Assembly (NCBI RefSeq): GCF_009688945.1
Contig: NZ_AP021874.1
Location: forward strand, 1,860,001-1,924,000
Reading direction: 5' to 3'
From: Desulfosarcina alkanivorans
Lineage (GTDB): Bacteria; Desulfobacterota; Desulfobacteria; Desulfobacterales; Desulfosarcinaceae
Length of the DNA: 64,000 nucleotides
Shown: positions 9,251-17,505 of the stretch, one piece after another
Layout: each line of letters begins with the position of its first letter
Numbering within the stretch: the stretch's first letter is position 1
Notes under the pieces: model-generated
What the model was told of the DNA's origin: nothing
Databases searched by the model: none
Seen by the model: only the letters and a program-made list of their open reading frames with translations
Made by a program: the position numbers and the translations under genes

Positions 9251-9279
9251 ACGGGCCGAATTCGGCCTGTTTTTTTTTT
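9251..9279 (+). terminator. Intrinsic terminator after the HD-GYP gene
   Basis: An 8-bp stem (ACGGGCCG with CGGCCTGT, one G-U pair), an AATT loop and a run of ten T, about 90 bases after the stop and just before prfC. Confidence 0.9.
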
Positions 9280-9306
9280 GGTCCTTAAAAAGAAGATGAA
9301 ACGAAT

Positions 9307-10899
9307 ATGGATCGGACTTTTTTAGAAGAATTGAACAAGCGGCGAACCTTCGGCATCATCAGCCACCCGGATGCCGGCAAGACTACGCTGACGGAAAAAC
9401 TGCTCATGTTCGGCGGGGCCATCCAGATGGCCGGGGCCGTAAAGGCCAAACGGGCCGGCCGCTATGCCACCAGCGACTGGATGACCATCGAAAAAGAGCG
9501 CGGTATTTCGGTGACCACGTCGGTCATGAAGTTCAATTACAACGGATTTGAAGTGAACCTGCTGGACACGCCGGGTCACCAGGATTTTTCCGAGGATACC
9601 TATCGGGTACTCACCGCCGTGGACAGCGCCCTCATGGTGATCGACAGCGCCAAGGGCGTGGAGCCACAGACCGAAAAGCTCATGGAGGTGTGCCGCATGC
9701 GCAACACCCCCATCATGACCTTTATCAACAAACTGGACCGCGACGGGTTATCGCCCCTGGACATTCTTGCGGACATCGAGGAAAAGCTCCAGATCGAGTG
9801 CGCCCCCCTTTCCTGGCCCATTGGCATGGGAAAGCGCTTTCGGGGCGTCTACAATTTATATCACCGACAACTTCACCTGTTCACCGCCGGCGGACAGACC
9901 CGCCATCAAGAGGGGGTCCTGATCACCGATCTGGCCGATCCACGGGTGGACGAGATGCTCGACAGCCAGGCCGGGGAATTGCGCGACGACGTTGAACTGC
10001 TGGAAGGCGCCGCCAACCCGTTTGAACTGGACCAGTATCTCAAAGGCAGCCAGACACCGGTTTTCTTCGGCAGTGCCATCAACAACTTCGGCGTACGGGA
10101 GCTGCTGGATGCCTTCGTGGAAATGGCACCCCCGCCCAAGGCGCGGGCCACGACCACCCGCATGGTTTCCCCGGAAGAGCCGGCCTTTTCCGGTTTTGCC
10201 TTTAAAATTCAGGCCAACATGGATCCTGCCCATCGTGACCGCATCGCCTTTGTACGCATCTGTTCGGGCAAATTCACCCGGGGCATGAAGGTGTTCCAGA
10301 CCCGCGTCGGCAAACCGGTCACACTTTCCAATGCCACCATTTTCATGGCTCAGGACCGCACCCACGTGGATGAGGCCTATCCCGGTGATATCATCGGGAT
10401 TCACAACCACGGCACCATCAGTATCGGGGACTCCTTTTTCGAAAAAGAACGCCTCAGCTTCACCGGAATTCCCAATTTTGCACCCGACCATTTCCGCCGG
10501 GTTCGACTGGAAAACCCCCTTAAAGCCAAGCAGCTGCTCAAAGGGCTGACCCAGTTGGCCGAAGAAGGGGCCGTCCAGTTTTTTCGTCCGATGTCGGGGA
10601 ACAGCTATATTTTGGGTGCCGTCGGCGTTCTTCAGTTTGACGTCACCATGGCGCGGCTTAAAGCTGAATATGGGGTCGATGCCGCCTATGAACCGGTGAC
10701 CTTTGCGGCGGCCCGGTGGGTGACCAGCGACGACAGGAAACAGCTGGAGGCCTTTGAAAAAGACATGTATGCCAGCCTGGCCCATGATTCCCAGGGGAAG
10801 CTGGCCTACCTGGCATCAAGCCTGTGGCGCCTGGAAAATGCCATGGAGGAGTGGCCGGGGATCGACTTCCACAAAACCCGTGAACTGGCCGAATCGTAG
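9307..10899 (+). CDS. prfC: Peptide chain release factor 3
   Basis: A translational GTPase that recycles RF1/RF2 from the ribosome. The 530-residue protein is the normal length, with G1 SHPDAGKTT near residue 20, the effector region around [11 protein letters not shown]3 DTPGHQDF, G4 NKLD, and the RF3-specific C-terminal half. It begins at ATG 9307 behind an AAAGAAGATGA stretch and a strong terminator, so it has its own transcription unit. It converges with the PAS/LuxR regulator. Confidence 0.97.
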   Translation: MDRTFLEELNKRRTFGIISHPDAGKTTLTEKLLMFGGAIQMAGAVKAKRAGRYATSDWMTIEKERGISVTTSVMKFNYNGFEVNLLDTPGHQDFSEDTYRVLTAVDSALMVIDSAKGVEPQTEKLMEVCRMRNTPIMTFINKLDRDGLSPLDILADIEEKLQIECAPLSWPIGMGKRFRGVYNLYHRQLHLFTAGGQTRHQEGVLITDLADPRVDEMLDSQAGELRDDVELLEGAANPFELDQYLKGSQTPVFFGSAINNFGVRELLDAFVEMAPPPKARATTTRMVSPEEPAFSGFAFKIQANMDPAHRDRIAFVRICSGKFTRGMKVFQTRVGKPVTLSNATIFMAQDRTHVDEAYPGDIIGIHNHGTISIGDSFFEKERLSFTGIPNFAPDHFRRVRLENPLKAKQLLKGLTQLAEEGAVQFFRPMSGNSYILGAVGVLQFDVTMARLKAEYGVDAAYEPVTFAAARWVTSDDRKQLEAFEKDMYASLAHDSQGKLAYLASSLWRLENAMEEWPGIDFHKTRELAES

Positions 10900-10989
10900 A
10901 CGGTGCGGCCCCAAGGCCAGGCCGTGTCCGCCCGGTGGAAAACAGCCCGACCGGCAACCCGGACATGGCCCGGAAGACGCCCTCGCCGG

Positions 10990-12720
10990 CTATGGCGTCC
11001 AGCCACCGGCGGGAAGGGTGTCGCCGTCAATTGAAAGCAGGTAGGACCTGAGGTTGGCCCGTTTTTTCTTGATTCCCAGTTTTCTTCGAATGGCGTATCG
11101 GACCGCCTCGATGGTTCGGGTGGACAGCCCCAGTATGACCGCAATCTCTTTGGTGGTCTTTCCCGCCTTTACCAGGTTGGCCACCTGGATTTCGGTGGGG
11201 GTGAAGTTCAGGTAGTGCCGTGACATGCGGCGGGTCAGCGGCGAAATAATTTCATCGAGGTTGGACTCCACGAGGTTGAGGTATACCTGCTGCCGGTCAT
11301 CCAGCCGGCTTGCCTTGAGCTTCTCCAGATACGGGGTGATCAGGCTCTTGGCATTGGCCAGGATTTTCTCTTCAACTTCCATTCGATCCGCCTCACGCTT
11401 CCGCAAAAGCACCTCCAGGGCGGTATTGACCTCCGACAGGCTCTCGGTTCTCTGTTTCAGTTCCTTCTCCCTGGCTTTCAAGGCTGCCGCTGCATCCATC
11501 TCCTTGGTGATATCCAGGATGATGCCGTTAAAAAACAACTGATCGTCGGTTTCATCGGTGACCGCGACGGAAATGATATGCAGCCATCGCCAGCCGTTGC
11601 CCGAACGGCCGCGGATGCGGACGGTCTCGTCCAGTCGGTGGGAGTCGAGCAGCCCCTGCCCGGCCGCCAGCAGGTTGTCCCTGTCATCCGGATGGATAAG
11701 ATTGAGCCAGGATTGAAAATCGACGACCCGTGTGCGGTCAACCATTTCCCCAATCGAAGGGCTGATAAGAATCTGCCTGGGCTGGCATGGGTTATCCGGG
11801 TCGTGGCGCAGGCGGAAGAGCACAAAGTTGGATGCGCTTTCTATCAAGGATCGCAGGTGACACTCATTTTCTCTGAGCGCGGCCTCCGCCGTTACCTGTA
11901 CATCGATATCCCTAACCACCGTCACCCGGACCTCACGCCCGCCGATCAGGACCGTCTTTCCCTGTATCATCACATGGAACCGGGTCCCGTCTTTTCTCAC
12001 CGCAACGGCATGGTACGGTGATTCACAGCCGGAAAGGTTCTTTTCTCTGACCCGGGACTGGTATTCCGGTGCAATGACGTCGGTCGCGTAGGTCCCGATC
12101 AACGCCTTGCGGGGAACACCGAACATGGTGGAAGCGGTAAGATTGGCATCGATGCAGATCCCCTTGATGCTGATGAAGACCGCTTCGAAGGTGACCGTGG
12201 AAAGGGCCCGCAGTCGCTGACGGTTCTCTTCCAGTTCGGTTTTCGTGCGAATCAGGCTGCTGGCATCATGGATCTGGACAATGTAATAGCGGGCGGCACC
12301 GGCTTTATCGGCGAGCACGGAAAGAGAGAGCTGCCCCCTGACCGTTTCACCGCTCCGGTGCCGGCATTCAAGGGGAATCTGGGAATGGCCTGATTGGTCC
12401 GCCCGGATGACTGCGGATAATTTTTCCAGCCGGCGCCACTGATCCGGCGACACGAGGGCATCCAGCCGGGTGTTCAGAAGTGCCTTTTCGGAATACCCAA
12501 GCATGGCGCACAATGCCGGGTTGACCCGGACAAAACGGCCGTCGGGGAGGATGACGGCCGACCCGATGCCCGCATGGTCGAACAACGCACGAAAGAGCGC
12601 CTCGTGATCCTGAATCAACTCATTCAACGAAGGCGCCCGCGGGCCATGCCCGGAAGACCGTTGTCTCCCTTTCCGCTTCTGCGGACTGGATTCAGAAATG
12701 GTTGTCGTGGGTGAATTCAT
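10990..12720 (-). CDS. Multi-PAS transcriptional regulator with LuxR-type HTH
   Basis: About 576 residues. Three PAS-type sensor modules (near residues 45-155, 165-275 and 285-400), a coiled-coil segment rich in Glu/Arg/Leu, and a C-terminal LuxR/GerE helix-turn-helix (FTPTEIQVANLVKAGKTTKEIAVILGLS at about 505-530). There is no receiver domain and no membrane segment, so it should sense a cytoplasmic ligand or redox cue through PAS and bind DNA directly. This architecture is common in sulfate-reducing Desulfobacterota. I took the ATG at 12720, which overlaps the nitroreductase 3' end by 29 bp and suggests translational coupling; a GTG 27 bases upstream is the alternative. Confidence 0.85.
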   Translation of the reverse strand: MNSPTTTISESSPQKRKGRQRSSGHGPRAPSLNELIQDHEALFRALFDHAGIGSAVILPDGRFVRVNPALCAMLGYSEKALLNTRLDALVSPDQWRRLEKLSAVIRADQSGHSQIPLECRHRSGETVRGQLSLSVLADKAGAARYYIVQIHDASSLIRTKTELEENRQRLRALSTVTFEAVFISIKGICIDANLTASTMFGVPRKALIGTYATDVIAPEYQSRVREKNLSGCESPYHAVAVRKDGTRFHVMIQGKTVLIGGREVRVTVVRDIDVQVTAEAALRENECHLRSLIESASNFVLFRLRHDPDNPCQPRQILISPSIGEMVDRTRVVDFQSWLNLIHPDDRDNLLAAGQGLLDSHRLDETVRIRGRSGNGWRWLHIISVAVTDETDDQLFFNGIILDITKEMDAAAALKAREKELKQRTESLSEVNTALEVLLRKREADRMEVEEKILANAKSLITPYLEKLKASRLDDRQQVYLNLVESNLDEIISPLTRRMSRHYLNFTPTEIQVANLVKAGKTTKEIAVILGLSTRTIEAVRYAIRRKLGIKKKRANLRSYLLSIDGDTLPAGGWTP

Positions 12721-13237
12721 GGGGTTCACGGCGTTTGGGGGCACCACCGACCTTGGCGGGATACCCCAAGGGAATCAAGGTGACCAGTTCGTGCCCGGCC
12801 GGGACGTTGACCGCCGCAGCGGCGCGATCATGGTCGAACAGTCCGACGATGACCGTGCCCAGTCCCAGATGGTGGGCCATGAGACAGAGATTTTGCGTGG
12901 CCAGCCCCAGGTCATACATCATCCAGTCGCCGAACTTGGTGGTCTGCAGATCCTTGTAGTAGCCGGATATTCCGGTTCTGGCGCACATGGCCAGCAGCAC
13001 CGGTGCATCCACGATGGCTTTGACGGCCGGGTTTCCCTTGGGGGGAAGGCTGGCCTGGAGCTGTTCCTTAACCGCCTGATCCCTCACCACCACCACTTCC
13101 CAGCACTGGCAGTTGGTCCAGGACGGTGCCCATCGAACGGCTTCCAGAAGTCGATCCACCAGTTCCTCGGGCACATCCCGTTCGTCGTATTTGCGAATAC
13201 TTCTCCTGCCTTTGATGATCTCCATCAAATCTGCCAT
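12692..13237 (-). CDS. Nitroreductase-family flavoprotein
   Basis: A 181-residue FMN-dependent oxidoreductase of the nitroreductase superfamily. The N-terminal GRRSIRKYD motif binds FMN phosphate, followed by the APSWTNCQCWEVVVV segment and a C-terminal VTLIPLGYPA motif, all usual. The natural substrate is unknown. The ATG at 13237 has AAGGAG upstream; the open frame extends further but only as a shadow of the upstream crotonase gene. It lies 14 bp after that gene and overlaps the PAS/LuxR gene, so the three probably form one operon. Confidence 0.92.
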   Translation of the reverse strand: MADLMEIIKGRRSIRKYDERDVPEELVDRLLEAVRWAPSWTNCQCWEVVVVRDQAVKEQLQASLPPKGNPAVKAIVDAPVLLAMCARTGISGYYKDLQTTKFGDWMMYDLGLATQNLCLMAHHLGLGTVIVGLFDHDRAAAAVNVPAGHELVTLIPLGYPAKVGGAPKRREPHEFTHDNHF

Positions 13238-13251
13238 CGGATCGACTCCTT

Positions 13252-13968
13252 TCATTGGATATTGAACTGGCCCGACTCGATATAGGGAACGTCCTCGACA
13301 TCGATCGCCCGGACGATGGCCTGGTTGAGCCGTTTCTTCATCTCCCCCACCACGGGGCGCCGTTTGTTGACCGTCCCGGCAAAGGCCATGGTTTCCGCCA
13401 TCAACGTTTCGACGGGGCAGGCCTTGTGCACGATATGATGCGCCACGCATTGATCGGCGGTGAGCCGGGCACCGGTGTATTCCATGTACTCGACCATGTA
13501 CATGGGCATGGCCTTTCTCAGCAGTGCATTCATGCCCGGCAGGAAGGGGATTCCCAGATCCACTTCGGGAAAGCAGAAAAAACCGCGGTCCGACCGCATG
13601 AAGCGGAAATCGAAGGCACAGCACATGATCGCACCGCCGGCGAAGGCGTGACCGGAAATGGCGGCGACCGTTACCAGGGGATAGGTGGCGATACGCTTGA
13701 ACAGGCGATTGAGCAGATAGAAAAAATCTTTGGCCCGGGCAATATCGTTGCCCTGAATGACCGGTACCAGCCACTCCAGGTCGATACCATTGGAGAAAAT
13801 CTTTTCATGGGAGGATGTCACCACCAGGGTGGTGGCCTCGGTGGTGCGCTCGATCTCGTCGAGGGCAGCCAGGTAGGCATTGAGAAAATCCGGATTGAAA
13901 CGATTCTCCCCGTCATTGAGGGTAATCGTGGCCACATGCGCATCTACCGCGTACTCCACCTGTGTCAT
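13252..13968 (-). CDS. Enoyl-CoA hydratase/isomerase family protein
   Basis: A 238-residue crotonase-fold protein. The oxyanion-hole stretch AISGHAFAGGA and the FPEVDLGIPF segment are in place. The region after it differs from true hydratases (no GGTQRL-type motif) and is closer to delta3-delta2-enoyl-CoA isomerases, so an isomerase role in fatty-acid breakdown is possible. It starts at ATG 13968 with GGAGCAG before it and leads the nitroreductase and PAS/LuxR genes on the minus strand. No dehydrogenase or thiolase is nearby. Confidence 0.88.
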   Translation of the reverse strand: MTQVEYAVDAHVATITLNDGENRFNPDFLNAYLAALDEIERTTEATTLVVTSSHEKIFSNGIDLEWLVPVIQGNDIARAKDFFYLLNRLFKRIATYPLVTVAAISGHAFAGGAIMCCAFDFRFMRSDRGFFCFPEVDLGIPFLPGMNALLRKAMPMYMVEYMEYTGARLTADQCVAHHIVHKACPVETLMAETMAFAGTVNKRRPVVGEMKKRLNQAIVRAIDVEDVPYIESGQFNIQ

Positions 13969-14189
13969 GGTCTGCTCCTTGAAATGCGTCCAACGCTGGT
14001 TTTGGATTGGTGTCGGTCCCCCAGGACCGTGCCGCCTGGCGGCGGTCTGATTTTATGTCCTGCGGGCAGAGTTGGGGGGGTTATAGCAAGGCCGGACGGG
14101 TGCTGCAAGGAAAACAAGACGCCGGATTGCTCACCGTCCGGCAAAATAACGTGTGATGTCGGGCCGCGGAACCGCGCCTGAGGGAGGAT

Positions 14190-14224
14190 AAAAAAAAAAG
14201 GCGACCTGCGCCGGGTCGCCTTTT
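14190..14224 (-). terminator. Intrinsic terminator of the HesB-like gene
   Basis: On the minus strand, AAGGCGACC pairs with GGTCGCCTT across a 7-base loop and is followed by a long T run. It lies about 25 bases after the HesB-like stop codon. Confidence 0.9.
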
Positions 14225-14246
14225 GGATGGGAACGGTCCGGGTCGA

Positions 14247-14561
14247 TCAGGAACAGCAGGAGCCCTTGGTGCCGCAGCTGGTGCAGCCGGCGCCAAAGTC
14301 GATGCCGCAGTCCAGTTTAAAGCCGTACTGGTGGAAATCCACCTTGATGGGCTGGGCTTTTTCCATGAATTCGGTATTGACGATGAATTGGAATCCGTCG
14401 ATGTCGAACGTGGTGTCCGTGTCGGCAAGCTCATCCAGAGCCATGGCCAGGCCGGGACCCCCTCAGCCGCCTTCGTTGAGGAAAATACGGATCGGTTTGA
14501 CTTCTTTTCCCTTGAAGTATTCGGCAATCTGCTGAACTGCCGGTTGTGTGACCTCGAGCAT
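14247..14561 (-). CDS. HesB/IscA-like selenoprotein (in-frame UGA as selenocysteine 33)
   Basis: Reading from ATG 14561, which has a perfect AAGGAGG, gives MLEVTQPAVQQIAEYF and then FLNEGG, an in-frame TGA at 14465-14463, and GGPGLAMALDELAD, on to a C-terminal CTSCGTKGSCCS at 14249. That is 104 residues with the TGA at position 33. HesB/IscA proteins carry a conserved Cys at exactly this point (EGGCSG) and further Cys near the C-terminus; HesB-like proteins with selenocysteine are an established selenoprotein family of Deltaproteobacteria. I therefore read the TGA as Sec, not a break. A likely role is Fe-S cluster or metal carriage in the cytoplasm. A simple gene finder would report only the C-terminal 65 residues (14247-14444). 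No sel genes are in the window. Confidence 0.88.
14435..14465 (-). promoter_or_regulatory. Candidate bacterial SECIS hairpin next to the UGA
   Basis: Directly after the TGA (14465-14463) the minus strand can fold with GCC at 14452-14450 pairing GGC at 14442-14440, extended by CCG/TGG below a 2-base bulge, leaving a 7-base loop TGGCCAT containing GG. A small stem-loop with G in the apical loop just downstream of UGA is what SelB recognises in bacteria. The fold was done by eye and is short. Confidence 0.4.
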
Positions 14562-14637
14562 GATACCCTCCTTGGATATAAAAAATCGGTCCTGAACGGC
14601 TCAGCACCGGAAACCGCCAAGTGGTTTCAGCCGTGCA

Positions 14638-14665
14638 ACTTAACCATGTCCATCAGGTTTGTCAA
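14638..14665 (-). promoter_or_regulatory. Weak candidate promoter of the HesB-like gene
   Basis: A perfect TTGACA (14665-14660, minus strand) is followed after 16 bases by TTAAGT, a poor -10. It sits about 80 bases upstream of the start codon. Confidence 0.3.
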
Positions 14666-14776
14666 TCTTAATTCCAGATGCTATCGGTCAGGAATATAAC
14701 CGTTCCGATTTCATCCGGTTTCCGGGAGAAAAGCATTGGGGAGGAAGCTGCTATCGACCGGGGACGCGGGCAGGCC

Positions 14777-15316
14777 CTACCCCACCCTGGCCGTCAGGCA
14801 ACGGGTGTAGACGTCCAGGTGCGCCGCCGAGAACAGCATAAAAATAACCTTTTCCGGCACCTCATGGGCTTCCAGGAACCCGGCGCAGACGTCCACGGCA
14901 ATTTTGCAGGCCTCGTCAATGGGGTAGCCATAGACACCGCAGCTGATAGCGGGAAACGCCAGGGTCCTGAGTCCGTGATCCCTGGCCAGGGTCAGGCTGC
15001 AGGCATAGCAGGAGGCCAGCAGGCGGCTGTCTTCCGGCCGGCCCCGGTATACCGGGCCAACCGTGTGGATCACCCGGCCGGCCGGCAGCCGGTAGCCCCG
15101 GGTGAGGCGGGCTTCCCCGGTGGGACAGCCGCCGAGGGTCCGGCATTCGGCCAGCAGCTCGGGCCCCGCGGCCCGATGAATCGCCCCGTCCACACCGCCG
15201 CCGCCCAGCAGCGATGTGTTGGCGGCATTGACGATGGCATCCACACTCAGGCCGGTGATATCTCCCTGCCTGGCTTCCAGTCGGTCTTTCAAGTTTGCCG
15301 GGTTCATTGGGTTCAT
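14777..15316 (-). CDS. Macro-domain protein (probable ADP-ribosyl/O-acetyl-ADP-ribose hydrolase)
   Basis: A 179-residue protein made of one macro domain: QGDITGLSVDAIVNAANTSL with the catalytic-loop GGGGVDGAIHRAAG near residues 36-50 and the AFPAISCGVYGYP ligand loop near 121-133. This matches the MacroD/YmdB class that deacetylates O-acetyl-ADP-ribose or removes ADP-ribose from proteins. The extreme N-terminus (MNPMNP) is encoded by a 9-bp tandem repeat, so the true start could be a few codons later. It lies 35 bp downstream of the zinc-ribbon gene on the same strand. Confidence 0.92.
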   Translation of the reverse strand: MNPMNPANLKDRLEARQGDITGLSVDAIVNAANTSLLGGGGVDGAIHRAAGPELLAECRTLGGCPTGEARLTRGYRLPAGRVIHTVGPVYRGRPEDSRLLASCYACSLTLARDHGLRTLAFPAISCGVYGYPIDEACKIAVDVCAGFLEAHEVPEKVIFMLFSAAHLDVYTRCLTARVG

Positions 15317-15341
15317 TGGGTTTGTTGGGTTTGTTGGGTAA
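15300..15341. repeat. 9-bp tandem repeat at the macro-domain gene start
   Basis: GGGTTCATT twice, then GGGTTTGTT twice, then GGGTAA. It overlaps the first codons of the macro-domain gene and fills the gap to the zinc-ribbon gene. Confidence 0.85.
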
Positions 15342-15351
15342 TAATCTCGGC

Positions 15352-15846
15352 TTACAGGTCGTAGAGGGTCTCATCGCGCCGGGGCGCCGGCCGGGCGGCG
15401 ACGCCGGCGCGGCCTTTTTTCTCGGGAAACAGGAACGGATCCTCCCCTTCCAGCAAGTCCCCCATCTCTGCCTCCACCTGCTCCGGGTCCTCACCGCGCT
15501 CCATTCGCCGCAGGGCTTCTTCCATCCCGGCGCCCAGTTCCATGCCGGTCATGTCGGTGAGTTTGCGCATGATATTGGCCGCCTGGCGCGGATCGTCCTC
15601 GTTGATCCGGTCCGCTTCCCCGGCCAGCATCTGCATGGCTTTTTCCATTTTCCCCTCGTCAACGGGCAGGTCGTCCCCCTCACCGGCCTCCCGGGCCCGG
15701 CCGGTGAAGGCAAAGGCGGACATCTGCCGCTCCAGCGTGCGGGTTCTGCACGCCGGACATTTGGGTTTTTTGGATGTGTTGATGGTTCTGGAAAAAAAAT
15801 TGAACAGGGTGTTGCAGTCCGGGCAATAAAATTCATAGATGGGCAT
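15352..15846 (-). CDS. FmdB-type zinc-ribbon protein
   Basis: A 164-residue protein with an N-terminal zinc ribbon (MPIYEFYCPDC then CPAC, two CxxC pairs) of the putative regulatory FmdB family, followed by a charged helical region and an acidic, proline-rich tail. The family is seen in formamidase regulons but its function is generally unknown. The tail of about 110 residues is longer than in minimal FmdB proteins. It is probably co-transcribed with the macro-domain gene. Confidence 0.82.
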   Translation of the reverse strand: MPIYEFYCPDCNTLFNFFSRTINTSKKPKCPACRTRTLERQMSAFAFTGRAREAGEGDDLPVDEGKMEKAMQMLAGEADRINEDDPRQAANIMRKLTDMTGMELGAGMEEALRRMERGEDPEQVEAEMGDLLEGEDPFLFPEKKGRAGVAARPAPRRDETLYDL

Positions 15847-16219
15847 GGTTTCTCCACAATCGGCTCTGCTTGGATGCTAACGGCTTGTTAATGCATGGAA
15901 AGGGTAGCGACGTCATGATCCGAATAATAGGACGCCCGCCCCATGATGTCAACGGTTCCGAAACCGATGTCGGCACGCCGTTGAGGATTAAATAAATTTC
16001 AGGAAATCAGGTTGTTGAACCGCCGCCGGCTATTGATGGCCCACCGGTGGGAACCGGTTGACTTGATACCGGCCTTCTGCTATGGCAGCGTCGAACCGGA
16101 ACCGGCGGGAAAAAGCGGCTGGCACGAGCTGGCACCGGATGCCGGTTCGCTGATCAGACCAACACAATGGGGCCGACCAGGGCTGACGGGTCCCGAAACC
16201 CGATGAAAGGAAACCGAAC
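15847..16219. other. Divergent intergenic region upstream of ndk
   Basis: No convincing gene is seen. A 64-codon open frame at 16012-16206 has no recognisable content and no ribosome-binding site. GAAAGGAAACC before 16220 is the ndk ribosome-binding site. No clear promoter pair stands out. Confidence 0.4.
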
Positions 16220-16639
16220 ATGGAAAGAACATTATCAATCGTCAAGCCGGACGGCGTGGCCAAGGGGGTTATCGGCGAAGTGGTCAAACGGCTGGAGGCC
16301 AATGCGCTCAAGGTCGTGGCCATGAAAATGATCCACATGACCAAGGCCCAGGCCGAAGGCTTTTACGCCGTGCATCGCGAACGCCCCTTTTTCGGCAGCC
16401 TGACCGACTTCATGTCTTCCGGACCGGCGGTGGTCATGGTCCTTGAGGGAGAAAACGCCATAGCCCGCTACCGGGAGCTCATGGGCGCCACCAATTACAA
16501 GGAGGCCGCCGAGGGCACCATCCGGCGTGATTTTGCCACCGACATCGAAAAAAACGTGGTCCATGGCTCCGACGCCCCGGAAACCGCGGCCTTTGAGATC
16601 GGCTACTTCTTCAATGCCTTTGAAATCAACGCCCGATGA
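16220..16639 (+). CDS. ndk: Nucleoside-diphosphate kinase
   Basis: Transfers the terminal phosphate between nucleoside tri- and diphosphates through a phosphohistidine. The 139-residue protein is the usual length and has [12 protein letters not shown] at the start, the RPFF segment, and the catalytic His in NVVHGSD near residue 115. It overlaps the next gene by four bases (ATGA), so the two are translationally coupled. Confidence 0.98.
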   Translation: MERTLSIVKPDGVAKGVIGEVVKRLEANALKVVAMKMIHMTKAQAEGFYAVHRERPFFGSLTDFMSSGPAVVMVLEGENAIARYRELMGATNYKEAAEGTIRRDFATDIEKNVVHGSDAPETAAFEIGYFFNAFEINAR

Positions 16640-17397
16640 CCGTCGGTATCACCCGCGAGAACATCACCATCGTCCTGCAGCGGCCCCGGTATCCGGAAAA
16701 TATCGGGTCCGCGGCACGGGCCATGTGCAACATGGGGTTCACCCGCCTGATCGTGGTGGCCCCGGAGCGCTGGGACGAAGAGCGGATCCGCCGTCTGTCG
16801 ACCCACACCGCAGGAACGGTCGTGGACCGGATCCGGCGTTTCGATTCCCTGGACGAGGCCCTGGCGCCATTTGGCCACGTGGTCGGCACCACCGCCCGGC
16901 TGGGTGGGCAGCGCCCGGTGCTCAAATCCCCTGAAGCCCTGGCAGAAAAGCTCATTCCCCTTTCCAGAAACAACCCGGTGGCCATCCTTTTCGGCCCCGA
17001 AGACCGCGGACTCACCAACGACGACCTGAAACACTGCCATCAACTGGTCAACATCCCCACGGTGGCGTTTACCTCACTGAACCTGGCCCAGGCGGTCATG
17101 GTGGTCTGCTACTGCCTCTCCACCGCCGCCCTGAGCGATCCGCCGGCCTTTGCCCCCCGCCTGGCCAAGCGCATCGAACTGGACCAGATGTACGACGAGC
17201 TCACGGCGGCCCTGGTTCACATCGGATACGTGCGGCCGGACAACCCCGACTACTGGATGACCCGCATCCGCCGGTTCCTGGCCCGGCTCTCGCTGCGAGC
17301 CGGTGAAACCGCCATCATCCGCGGAATCTGCCGGCAGATCCATCGCTACGGGGACCGGCGCTATGCCGACGGCCTGAAAGACGGCGGCAAGGACTGA
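16636..17397 (+). CDS. TrmJ/TrmH-family RNA 2'-O-methyltransferase
   Basis: A 253-residue SPOUT-fold methyltransferase. It has the motif 1 [15 protein letters not shown] (catalytic Asn/Arg), motif 2 [10 protein letters not shown] and motif 3 SLNLAQAV that form the trefoil-knot SAM site, followed by a C-terminal extension typical of TrmJ, which methylates the ribose of tRNA position 32. It starts at ATG 16636 overlapping the ndk stop. It ends before a large inverted repeat and converges with the ModF-like gene. Confidence 0.9.
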   Translation: MTVGITRENITIVLQRPRYPENIGSAARAMCNMGFTRLIVVAPERWDEERIRRLSTHTAGTVVDRIRRFDSLDEALAPFGHVVGTTARLGGQRPVLKSPEALAEKLIPLSRNNPVAILFGPEDRGLTNDDLKHCHQLVNIPTVAFTSLNLAQAVMVVCYCLSTAALSDPPAFAPRLAKRIELDQMYDELTAALVHIGYVRPDNPDYWMTRIRRFLARLSLRAGETAIIRGICRQIHRYGDRRYADGLKDGGKD

Positions 17398-17411
17398 AGG
17401 GTCTTGCGATC

Positions 17412-17494
17412 GTTTACGGTTTACCGTTACCGGTTCACAGTTAAGGGAAATCGGCGGGAACTGTGAACCGGTAACCGGCAACGGCAAACCGTAA
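17412..17494. repeat. Long inverted repeat built of 7-bp units between convergent genes
   Basis: The left arm, 17412-17446, is five heptads of the form GTTTACG/GTTTACC/GTTACCG/GTTCACA/GTTAAGG. The right arm, 17460-17494, is five heptads of the form ACTGTGA/ACCGGTA/ACCGGCA/ACGGCAA/ACCGTAA, nearly the reverse complement with one extra unit. RNA from either strand would form a long hairpin, so it may act as a bidirectional terminator between the TrmJ-like and ModF-like genes. Confidence 0.8.
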
Positions 17495-17505
17495 AAAGAT
17501 ACCGG

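Noticed and set aside
12692..13774. 360-codon frame extending the nitroreductase upstream
   Set aside because: The first 179 codons are antiparallel-frame shadow of the crotonase gene; ATG 13237 with AAGGAG gives a family-length protein.
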